NCBI GenBank assembly: GCA_012838875.1
Contig: DUOL01000162.1
Location: 1 to 5,390 of the forward strand
Source of the DNA: Bacteroidales bacterium
GTDB taxonomy: Bacteria; Bacteroidota; Bacteroidia; Bacteroidales; WCHB1-69
Direction of reading: 5' to 3'
DNA length: 5,390 nucleotides
Made by a program: the position numbers and the translations under genes. The notes under the pieces were generated by a model. The model made no database searches. It was not told the DNA's origin and saw nothing but the letters and a program-made list of their open reading frames with translations. This document shows, piece by piece, positions 1 through 5,390 of the stretch; within the stretch, counting starts at the first letter, position 1, and each line of letters starts with the position of its first letter.

Positions 1-2
1 AA

Positions 3-95
3 ATTAACATGGAAGAGTATAAAGATGGGGTCTATTTTGTTCGATTACGAAAAGGGAATGATATTATAACTCGAAAAATTATCAAAAATTCATAA
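3..95 (+). CDS. 3' end of a secreted protein with a T9SS type A C-terminal sorting domain (partial)
   Basis: The first bases read in frame as a 30-residue C-terminus ending at TAA (93-95). Visible parts are GVYFVRL followed by a charged turn and the ending TRKIIKNS. This is the usual last beta-hairpin of the T9SS type A sorting domain, in which a GxYxVxl strand is followed by a basic strand ending in K-[IV]-[IV]-K. In that family the domain guides an exported protein across the outer membrane through the type IX machinery and is then removed. The body of the protein lies outside the window, so its activity cannot be told. It is separated from the restriction-modification operon by about 310 bases and is not likely to be part of it. 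The short length keeps the call below certainty. Confidence 0.72.
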   Translation: MNMEEYKDGVYFVRLRKGNDIITRKIIKNS

Positions 96-130
96 TTGAT
101 AGTTGTGAGGGATTAGGATAATTGTCGGTA

Positions 131-242
131 GTGTCCCAAAAAGAGCGACTTTAGAAGCTCCTTCTTCGATTATGCTATTCATAGCTCCTTCCTGCGAACT
201 TGCAGGCGGAGTCTGCACAGTGAGCGTCAGCGAACGGGACAC
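131..242. repeat. GC-richer intergenic block bounded by a 7-bp inverted repeat; possible mobile-element remnant or structured repeat
   Basis: The block starts with GTGTCCC (131-137) and ends with the exact reverse complement GGGACAC (236-242). Inside are a direct repeat AGCTCCTTC (156-164 and 183-191), a hairpin CCTGC/GCAGG (191-195 with 202-206) and a competing hairpin TGCAG/CTGCA (201-205 with 213-217). GCGAAC also occurs twice (194-199 and 230-235). The second half is clearly GC-richer than the AT-rich DNA on both sides. No target-site duplication, transposase or run of T after a stem is visible, so neither an insertion element nor a terminator is demonstrated. I infer a small interspersed repeat or a miniature-element remnant; a structured RNA is an alternative. 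Confidence 0.35.
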
Positions 243-344
243 GCCCTAATTAAAATTAAAATTATTTTTACTCCCTTTTTAAAGTACAAGTCAGAAACGT
301 TAAAAATTCAAAATGAATAGGCTGTGATGATGTATTATTATTGG
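243..344. other. AT-rich spacer with no gene seen
   Basis: This stretch is AT-rich, with short A and T runs (for example around 247-271), and has no reading frame, tRNA or convincing hairpin that I can support. It separates the inverted-repeat block from the operon promoter. The TGATGA at 325-330 is complementary to TCATCA at 360-365, a weak long-range inverted repeat that may be chance in this composition. Confidence 0.5.
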
Positions 345-351
345 TTTGCAA

Positions 352-366
352 TTGATATTTCATCAA
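352..366. promoter_or_regulatory. Candidate operator: TTGAT-N5-ATCAA over the -33 element
   Basis: A 15-base imperfect palindrome (TTGAT at 352-356, ATCAA at 362-366) covers the -33 TTG and the first part of the spacer, so a protein bound here would be expected to block RNA polymerase. The obvious candidate binder is the helix-turn-helix at the N-terminus of the methyltransferase encoded immediately downstream. The arms are only 5 bases and AT-rich, so chance is a real alternative. Confidence 0.25.
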
Positions 367-382
367 AAAAAAATTATCTTTG
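352..382 (+). promoter_or_regulatory. Bacteroidota-type promoter of the restriction-modification operon
   Basis: The -7 element TATCTTTG (375-382) matches the Bacteroidota consensus TAnnTTTG. It lies 20 bases after a TTG (352-354) in the place of the -33 element, a normal spacing for this phylum's primary sigma factor. Transcription would begin near 388-390, giving a leader of about 20 bases before the ATG at 409. This placement argues against starting the methyltransferase at the upstream TTG (346), which would lie before the transcript. The spacer contains a run of nine A (365-373), a slippage-prone stretch that could alter spacing. Confidence 0.68.
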
Positions 383-408
383 CAGGGCAGAACTTACAGC
401 ATAAAATA

Positions 409-1995
409 ATGACAGAAGCGACTAAACTTTTAACTATAAAACAAGCGAGCGAATGGGCTACAAAGCACACTCGCAGAACAGTTACAACCGCGAATATTTC
501 TTACCTTATTCAATACGGGCGAATAAAAAAAAATGAAGAGAATGGGACGACACAGGTTGCGATGCAAGATTTGATTAGTTATTATAAATCATTCAATCGA
601 CAGCGAGAAAATGCTTGGAAAGAACAACTTGGGGAAGATTTGAATTGGACTTTATCATTTGAACAATACAAGGAAGCAGAAACCACTAAACATGTTCACA
701 GATTACACCCTTACAAAGGTAAGTTTATTCCACAGTTGGTTGAGTACTTTTTGGATAATCATACTGACAATTTTAAAACAGAAACATATTTTAAGAAAGG
801 CGATATTATACTTGACCCATTTTCCGGAAGTGGAACAACAATGGTGCAAAGCTGCGAATTGGGTATGAATGCAATTGGCATTGATATTTCAGCTTTTAAT
901 GCTTTAATTGGAAATTGTAAAGTAATAAAATATGATTTAGCTGACGTTAAAAACGAAATTAACCGTATTTCAAAAGCATTAAAATTGTTTATAGTAAATT
1001 CACATACTGTCGAATTTGAAACAAAACTTTTGCAAGAATTATCTGAATTTAATACTAAATATTTCCCTGCTACCGAATATAAATTCAATTTAAGACAAGG
1101 CAAAATAGACGAAAAAAAATATGGAACAAAAAAAGAAAAAGAATTTTTGCCTATTTATAACCAACTTGTAGAACAATATAATGTCAAATTACGCCAAGAT
1201 AAAGCCGATAATTTTTTAGATAAATGGTATTTACAACATGTAAGAGACGAAATTGAATTTGTGTTTGCTCAGGTTAAAAAAATCAAAAACATTAACACGA
1301 AAAAAATTGTGAGTGTCGTTTTAAGTCGCACAATTCGTAGTTGTAGAGCAACTACTCACGCAGATTTAGCGACTCTTGTAGAACCAATTACTGCTCCATA
1401 TTACTGTTCTAAACATGGAAAAATCTGTAAACCACTTTTCTCCATTCTTAAATGGTGGCAAACATATAGCAAGGATACCTTAAAGCGTTTGAAAGAATTT
1501 GATAAATTGAGAACTCAAACATTTCAAACTTGTTTGACAGGAGACAGCAGAACAATTGATCTTTTTACTGAATTAAAAAAGAAAAATCCTGCGTTTGCAG
1601 AACTAGCTGAAAAACAGAAAATTAAAGGTGTTTTTTCATCTCCACCTTATGTTGGCTTAATTGATTATCACGAGCAACACGCTTACGCATACGATTTGTT
1701 TGGCTTTGAGCGCAAAGATGAATCAGAAATAGGACCGCTTTTCAGAGGAAAGGGAAAAGAAGCAAAAGAAAGCTATATACAAGGGATATCAGATGTCTTG
1801 AACAATAGTAAAAAATATTTAGCAGAAGATTATGATGTTTTTCTTGTTGCCAATGACAGATATAATATGTATCCGACCATTGCAGAAAATGCAGGAATGA
1901 AAATTGTTAACCAATTTAAACGACCTGTATTAAATAGAACAGAAAAAGATAAAGGTGCATATTCAGAAATAATTTTTCATTTAAAAAGTAAATAA
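409..1995 (+). CDS. Site-specific DNA methyltransferase (amino type, probably N4-cytosine) with N-terminal helix-turn-helix; modification half of a TdeIII-like system
   Basis: This 528-residue enzyme should transfer a methyl group from S-adenosylmethionine to a base in the sites cut by the nuclease encoded two genes later. Residues 7-60 resemble an excisionase/MerR-like helix-turn-helix (LLTIKQASEWA, later NISYLIQYGRI). Motif X-like HPYKGKF is at 100-106, the cofactor-binding DPFSGSGTT at 136-144 and the catalytic SPPY at 411-414, followed by YDLFGF. The end (RPVLNRTEKDKGAYSEIIF) is typical of this family. The order X-I-long insert-IV matches the alpha arrangement, with target recognition expected in the roughly 265-residue insert. 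The insert contains C312, H317 and C-x2-H-x3-C (333-340), possibly a zinc site. SPPY favours N4-cytosine, and N6-adenine cannot be excluded by motif alone. I chose ATG 409 because the promoter's -7 box (375-382) lies downstream of the alternative TTG at 346. The next gene begins one base after the stop. Confidence 0.9.
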   Translation: MTEATKLLTIKQASEWATKHTRRTVTTANISYLIQYGRIKKNEENGTTQVAMQDLISYYKSFNRQRENAWKEQLGEDLNWTLSFEQYKEAETTKHVHRLHPYKGKFIPQLVEYFLDNHTDNFKTETYFKKGDIILDPFSGSGTTMVQSCELGMNAIGIDISAFNALIGNCKVIKYDLADVKNEINRISKALKLFIVNSHTVEFETKLLQELSEFNTKYFPATEYKFNLRQGKIDEKKYGTKKEKEFLPIYNQLVEQYNVKLRQDKADNFLDKWYLQHVRDEIEFVFAQVKKIKNINTKKIVSVVLSRTIRSCRATTHADLATLVEPITAPYYCSKHGKICKPLFSILKWWQTYSKDTLKRLKEFDKLRTQTFQTCLTGDSRTIDLFTELKKKNPAFAELAEKQKIKGVFSSPPYVGLIDYHEQHAYAYDLFGFERKDESEIGPLFRGKGKEAKESYIQGISDVLNNSKKYLAEDYDVFLVANDRYNMYPTIAENAGMKIVNQFKRPVLNRTEKDKGAYSEIIFHLKSK

Positions 1996-1996
1996 T

Positions 1997-3709
1997 ATGG
2001 CACAAAAATTTGATATAGGACTAAACGCAAAAATTAATGAATTTGCAAAAAAATTTAATATAATTAGAACAAACGACAATGATGATGAGGTTTTTGAAGA
2101 TTTTAGCAACTATGTTATTGCATCAAATTTTTTAGAAGAAGAACTTGATGATGTAAAATCCGTTTCTACTAATAAAGCACAAGGGATAGACGGAATTATC
2201 ATTGTTGTAAACAATAAATTAGTTTCAGAAGAATCAGATTTAGAAAAATTTGGACCAACAGAAAGCATTCAAATAAAAATAGGATTTATTCAATCAACTA
2301 CCCAAAACAGTTTTGATGAAAAAAAATTTAGTGCCTTTATTGATGAGGTTGTAAACTTTCTCACATATTCAATAGATATCGAACCATTTTCAGCCATTTA
2401 CAAAAAACTACTATACGACTCAGGAAACTTTATTGACAGAATTGAAGAAACTCCTCATATTTCTTTATTTTTTATTTCAGCAAGAACATCTCACACTATA
2501 GACGAAGATAGAAAAAATGCTGAAAGACAAAAGATTACATCAAGAAAAGAAATAGAGAATAAGTGTATAATAGATGAAATTTTAGTTCTCCAAAAAGAAG
2601 AAATAAAAACTGAATATGATAAAATTTCGAAATTCCACACAACACAACTAAGATTTGAAAATGCTATTCAACTATCACCAGTTGACAATGTTGAGTTAAG
2701 TCTTTTAGCGACAATAAAATTTTCAGAACTCAAAAAAATGATTTTAACTTCTGATAAAAAATTAAAAGAAAAACTTTTCGTCGAAAATGTAAGAAATTAT
2801 ATTGGTTCTACACCTGTAAACAATGATATAAAAAAGACACTAGATTCACAATCCGAAAGGAATTATTTTCCTTTTTTGAATAATGGCTTGGCCATTATTT
2901 GCGATAAAATTGAACGACATAAACTAAAAGAAAGAGAATTCATTTTGACTTTTCCAAGAATAATTAACGGATGTCAAACAACTAACGAGCTTTTTAAAAA
3001 ATACAAAGCATCTGCGGACGAAAGTAGCATTGATGACATTGAAGTTGTTGCTAAAATTATTTCAACGCAAGATAACACTTTAAAGAAAATGATTATTTAT
3101 GCCGCGAATAATCAAAATTCTATTGATAAAGATTTACAATCTTTGAATGAATTTCATGAAAAAATTGAAACTTATTTTTTAGGCAAAGAAGAAAAAGATT
3201 TTAATTTGTATTTTGAAAGACTCAGAGGACAACACGTAAATATTGTTCCACCTTATAGCAAAATAAATATTGAAACAATAGCAAGAGTATTTATTTCTGT
3301 TTTTTTAAAAAAACCACACGAAATGAAAAGTAATGCAATTTCCGTAATAAATAAACTTCAAAAAGAAGGTAAACTTTTCAATATTAATAAACATGACGCA
3401 AATGAATATTACTATTGTGGTGTTTTATGGTATTGGTTCAATCATTTATTGATTAATGGAAATTTCACATTAAAATCAAAGACAATGGACATGCATATAC
3501 TAATGGCATGTGATATCCTATTAGAGAAGGGAAAACTCAACTCCATTGATGAGAAAATAAACTATTTAGGTATATCAAATAACGCAATCTCTATTTTTTC
3601 CAAAACAGTAACCCTTCTAAATGAAAAGGATTATTTATTTGACAGAAGAGGTTTTTATTCAAATCCAAAAACAGAAAGATTAATTCAAGAAATCAATGGC
3701 ACTAACTAA
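1997..3709 (+). CDS. AIPR-family protein (abortive-infection phage-resistance family)
   Basis: This 570-residue cytoplasmic protein has the AIPR signature blocks: NYFPFLNNGLAII (289-301), FPRIINGCQTTNELF (319-333) and AANNQNSIDKDLQS (369-382). AIPR proteins are known from phage-resistance loci and are often encoded next to restriction-modification genes; their biochemical activity is poorly defined. The N-terminal region holds GIDG with D65, then a hydrophobic strand, then a strand with Q92-I-K94. This D...QxK spacing resembles a PD-(D/E)XK nuclease core with glutamine in place of the acidic residue, so nuclease activity is an inference. There is no signal peptide or membrane segment. The ATG follows the methyltransferase stop by one base (TAATATG), and the 3' end overlaps the endonuclease gene by 14 bases, so all three genes should be co-translated. 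By eye the gene is more AT-rich than its neighbours. It may be an abortive effector, a second nuclease or a regulator of the pair. Confidence 0.85.
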   Translation: MAQKFDIGLNAKINEFAKKFNIIRTNDNDDEVFEDFSNYVIASNFLEEELDDVKSVSTNKAQGIDGIIIVVNNKLVSEESDLEKFGPTESIQIKIGFIQSTTQNSFDEKKFSAFIDEVVNFLTYSIDIEPFSAIYKKLLYDSGNFIDRIEETPHISLFFISARTSHTIDEDRKNAERQKITSRKEIENKCIIDEILVLQKEEIKTEYDKISKFHTTQLRFENAIQLSPVDNVELSLLATIKFSELKKMILTSDKKLKEKLFVENVRNYIGSTPVNNDIKKTLDSQSERNYFPFLNNGLAIICDKIERHKLKEREFILTFPRIINGCQTTNELFKKYKASADESSIDDIEVVAKIISTQDNTLKKMIIYAANNQNSIDKDLQSLNEFHEKIETYFLGKEEKDFNLYFERLRGQHVNIVPPYSKINIETIARVFISVFLKKPHEMKSNAISVINKLQKEGKLFNINKHDANEYYYCGVLWYWFNHLLINGNFTLKSKTMDMHILMACDILLEKGKLNSIDEKINYLGISNNAISIFSKTVTLLNEKDYLFDRRGFYSNPKTERLIQEINGTN

Positions 3710-4472
3710 ACAACAAATAAAACGAGTAGAAGAAGTTTTGAAAAACAGCTTACGAAATAAGTTTCAAAACTATAACCCTGAACCGTCATCAATGCCTTTT
3801 CACACACGACTTTTAGGCAAAGATAGAATGGCGTTGTTTTCGTTTATCCATTCCTTAAATACAAATTTTGGAACAACTATTTTTGAACCTGTTGCATTAG
3901 CGTTAGCCAGAACAACCTTTAAAGAGGCAAAGACACAATCCGTTGCAGGATCACAAATTAGCGAAGCGGCTCAAAGAGTTATCCAAGATATAATGGACGG
4001 CTTAACTGCCGCAAACTATGAACCTAATAAACCAGAAGAAGTTGAAGCAATTAGAAAAGTTGCTCAAGTAGGGAATATGAGGAAAGTAAAGCCTACCAAA
4101 GTGGATGTTTGGTTACATGGATATGACGAACAAATTTATCTCATTGACATTAAAACAGCTAAACCAAACAAAGGCGGTTTTAAAGAATTTAAGCGAACGC
4201 TTTTGGAGTGGACAGCCTGTGTTTTGGCTGAAAATCCAGAAGCTAAAATCAACACATTAATTGCTATTCCTTATAATCCCTATGAACCAAAACCTTATTC
4301 TCGCTGGACAATGAAGGGAATGTTAGATTTGAAAGCAGAGCTAAAGGTTGCAGAAGAGTTTTGGGATTTTTTAGGCGGAGAGGGATCGTATTTACAACTT
4401 TTAGACATTTTTGAACGTATCGGCATTGAATTACGACCTGAAATTGATAATTATTTTGCACGGTACATCTAA
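3696..4472 (+). CDS. TdeIII-family type II restriction endonuclease
   Basis: This 258-residue protein matches the TdeIII restriction endonuclease family along its length, including FHTRLLGKDRMALFSFIHSL near residues 35-54, a central FGTTIFEPVALALA, IAIPYNPYEP and the late EFWDFLGGEGSY. Members of this family are reported to cleave GGNCC; the exact site of this enzyme is inferred by family. A PD-(D/E)XK catalytic core is visible: D137 in KVDVWL, then D151-I-K153 in YLIDIKTAKPN, all three key residues present, so the enzyme should be active. The reading frame is full length, without frameshift. The ATG lies inside the end of the AIPR gene (14-base overlap), and no Shine-Dalgarno sequence is seen, so translation probably depends on ribosomes finishing the upstream gene. 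Being last in the operon delays the nuclease relative to the methyltransferase. The product is expected to be cytoplasmic, cutting unmodified foreign DNA. Confidence 0.9.
   Translation: MALTKQQIKRVEEVLKNSLRNKFQNYNPEPSSMPFHTRLLGKDRMALFSFIHSLNTNFGTTIFEPVALALARTTFKEAKTQSVAGSQISEAAQRVIQDIMDGLTAANYEPNKPEEVEAIRKVAQVGNMRKVKPTKVDVWLHGYDEQIYLIDIKTAKPNKGGFKEFKRTLLEWTACVLAENPEAKINTLIAIPYNPYEPKPYSRWTMKGMLDLKAELKVAEEFWDFLGGEGSYLQLLDIFERIGIELRPEIDNYFARYI
4426..4458 (+). promoter_or_regulatory. Weak candidate promoter for the downstream repeat-protein gene
   Basis: TTG (4426-4428) followed after 22 bases by TTATTTTG (4451-4458) approximates the Bacteroidota -33/-7 pair, with one mismatch in the -7 box (second base) and a slightly long spacer. 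It lies inside the end of the endonuclease gene and would give a leader of about 80 bases before the ATG at 4543. No terminator hairpin is visible between 4473 and 4542, so read-through from the operon is also possible. Confidence 0.25.
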
Positions 4473-4542
4473 CCGACATAAAATATAGAATAAACATATA
4501 AAACAAACGATAAGAAATAGCAACATAAATATATTTTCAACC

Positions 4543-5390
4543 ATGAAAAAGATTATCCTTCAGTTTTTTTTCTTAATAATATTTTTCCACGTAGCACCGT
4601 CATTTGCTTCGTTATCTACGCCCACTCTCTCCTCGCCTTCTAATGGAAGTTCAAATCAAAATGCTAGAATAACACTTAGTTGGAACTCTGTCTCCAATGC
4701 AACAAATTATGAGTATAAAATAAGTACTGATGCGCAAATGCTAAATGCTACTACAGCAATTGTTAGCAGTAGTTCAGCAACGATATCAAATTTATTTTTT
4801 TCTACGACATACTATTGGCAGGTACGCGCTTTAAAAACCTCAAATCCTGCAGACTCATCAGCATGGTCTCCTATATGGAACTTTACGGTTTCAAACGGTG
4901 TTATTTCATTGAGTTCCCCCTCTAACAATGCAATAGATAGAAATCCTAATGTTACATTATACTGGAACTCAATAACCGGAGTGAGTTATTATGATTATGA
5001 AATAGATATTACGCCAAATTTCAATTCACCACTCTTAATTTCAGGATCGCGAACAGGTAGCTCCTTTACAACTTCTAATCTGTTATTTGGACAAACCTAT
5101 TATTGGCGAGTTCGTGCCAGACACTCAAACGACATTGCAGATTGGTCAACAACTTGGAATTTCACCGTACTAACGGGACCTATTACCTTATCCTCTCCAA
5201 GTAACGGTGCGGTCAATCAAAATATTAATGTAACATTGTATTGGAATACCGTTAGCGGAATTAACTATTATGACTATCAATTAGATACAACACCGAACTT
5301 TAATTCACCGCTCTTATTATCTTCGTATAGAACAGGCAGTTCGTTATCTACATCCAATTTACTTTTTGGAAAAACGTATTATTGGAGAAT
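4543..5390 (+). CDS. Exported protein with tandem fibronectin-III-like repeats (5' part; continues past the window)
   Basis: An open frame begins at ATG 4543 and runs without a stop to the window edge, giving 282 codons. The start is supported by a classic signal peptide: MKK, a hydrophobic core rich in F, L and I, then a probable signal peptidase I site after SFA (residue 22). The mature part consists of beta-rich repeats of 93-94 residues, beginning near residues 28, 122 and 215. Each carries LSSPSN, a strand with L(S/Y)WN, TYYWxVRA-like near its end (YYWRI at the window edge) and, in the complete ones, WNFTV as closing strand. This is the fibronectin-III-like pattern common in Bacteroidota surface or secreted proteins, many of which end in a T9SS sorting domain; that end is not visible here. 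Enzymatic domains may follow. A run of eight T (4564-4571) lies in the signal-peptide codons. It is probably unrelated to the restriction operon. Confidence 0.85.
   Translation, partial: MKKIILQFFFLIIFFHVAPSFASLSTPTLSSPSNGSSNQNARITLSWNSVSNATNYEYKISTDAQMLNATTAIVSSSSATISNLFFSTTYYWQVRALKTSNPADSSAWSPIWNFTVSNGVISLSSPSNNAIDRNPNVTLYWNSITGVSYYDYEIDITPNFNSPLLISGSRTGSSFTTSNLLFGQTYYWRVRARHSNDIADWSTTWNFTVLTGPITLSSPSNGAVNQNINVTLYWNTVSGINYYDYQLDTTPNFNSPLLLSSYRTGSSLSTSNLLFGKTYYWR
4624..4905 (+). repeat. Fibronectin-III-like repeat 1 (divergent copy)
   Basis: This first 94-codon unit begins at TLSSPSNG and ends at WNFTVSNG plus two residues. It keeps the YYWQVRA and WNFTV strands but lacks the TPNFNSPLL and RTGSS segments shared by the next two units, so it is the most divergent of the three. 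Confidence 0.7.
4906..5184 (+). repeat. Fibronectin-III-like repeat 2
   Basis: This 93-codon unit begins at SLSSPSN. It shares NVTLYWN, YYDY, TPNFNSPLL, RTGSS, TSNLLFG and TYYWR with unit 3 almost residue for residue, while the DNA differs at many third codon positions. Confidence 0.75.
5185..5390 (+). repeat. Fibronectin-III-like repeat 3 (cut by the window edge)
   Basis: The unit begins at TLSSPSNG in phase with unit 2 and is cut after YYWRI. It has the same blocks as unit 2 (NVTLYWN, YYDY, TPNFNSPLL, RTGSS, TSNLLFG). More units probably follow beyond the window. Confidence 0.72.

Noticed and set aside
90..242. Minus-strand 51-codon frame with GTG start through the inverted-repeat block
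   Set aside because: It ends inside the sorting-domain gene, has no recognisable motif and no start signal; the open frame is likely incidental to the GC-richer repeat.
131..242. CRISPR-like array or tRNA in the intergenic block
   Set aside because: Only one 9-base direct repeat pair is present, without regular spacers, and no cloverleaf with T-loop and anticodon arms can be drawn.
346..408. Upstream TTG start extending the methyltransferase by 21 residues
   Set aside because: The extension overlaps the promoter elements (352-382), reads as low-complexity residues, and the ATG at 409 begins directly before the recognisable helix-turn-helix.
659..868. 69-codon frame overlapping the methyltransferase on the same strand
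   Set aside because: It is a shadow frame across motifs X and I, with no family resemblance.
759..1103. Minus-strand 114-codon frame inside the methyltransferase
   Set aside because: It lies opposite the cofactor-binding motif region of a well-supported gene and shows no features of its own.
4264..4506. Minus-strand 80-codon frame opposite the end of the nuclease gene
   Set aside because: It is antisense to conserved nuclease blocks, with no promoter and no recognisable domain.
4530..4537. TATATTTT as a -7 promoter element for the repeat protein
   Set aside because: It lies only five bases before the ATG, lacks the final G, and would give an essentially leaderless transcript.
4473..4542. 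Rho-independent terminator after the operon
   Set aside because: The 70-base gap is AT-rich but has no GC stem followed by a T run.

Overview
The window looks like a piece of a Bacteroidota chromosome, most likely from a Flavobacterium/Cytophaga-type relative. Three things support this. The DNA is AT-rich. The left edge holds the tail of a type IX secretion (T9SS) sorting domain, a system confined to that phylum. The one clear promoter has the Bacteroidota -33/-7 form (TTG, 20-base spacer, TATCTTTG) rather than the sigma-70 form, and no start codon has a convincing Shine-Dalgarno sequence.

Layout. Bases 3-95 are the end of a secreted-protein gene. Bases 96-408 hold no gene I can support. They contain a GC-richer block at 131-242 bounded by a 7-base inverted repeat, then an AT-rich spacer, then the promoter of the next operon. 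Bases 409-4472 are a compact three-gene operon on the + strand: an amino-group DNA methyltransferase with an N-terminal helix-turn-helix (409-1995), an AIPR-family protein (1997-3709) and a TdeIII-family type II restriction endonuclease (3696-4472). The first two genes are separated by one base and the last two overlap by 14 bases. From 4543 to the right edge runs the start of an exported protein made of about 93-residue fibronectin-III-like repeats, unfinished in the window.

How the genes work together. The methyltransferase and the endonuclease form a complete type II restriction-modification pair. The TdeIII family is associated with GGNCC. That site has no fixed adenine, which fits the SPPY (N4-cytosine type) catalytic motif of the methyltransferase. 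The methyltransferase comes first and the nuclease last, the safe order when a cell first acquires the system. The AIPR gene between them belongs to a family named for abortive-infection phage resistance and often found near restriction-modification genes. Its N-terminus carries a GID...QIK pattern that could be a PD-(D/E)XK-like nuclease site. The best lead for something not fully described is therefore this module: a type II restriction-modification pair with an AIPR effector or accessory protein translationally coupled inside it, possibly autoregulated by the methyltransferase's own DNA-binding domain. The cassette lies between two genes for exported proteins, as expected for an acquired defence island, although no integrase, tRNA or clear target duplication is visible.
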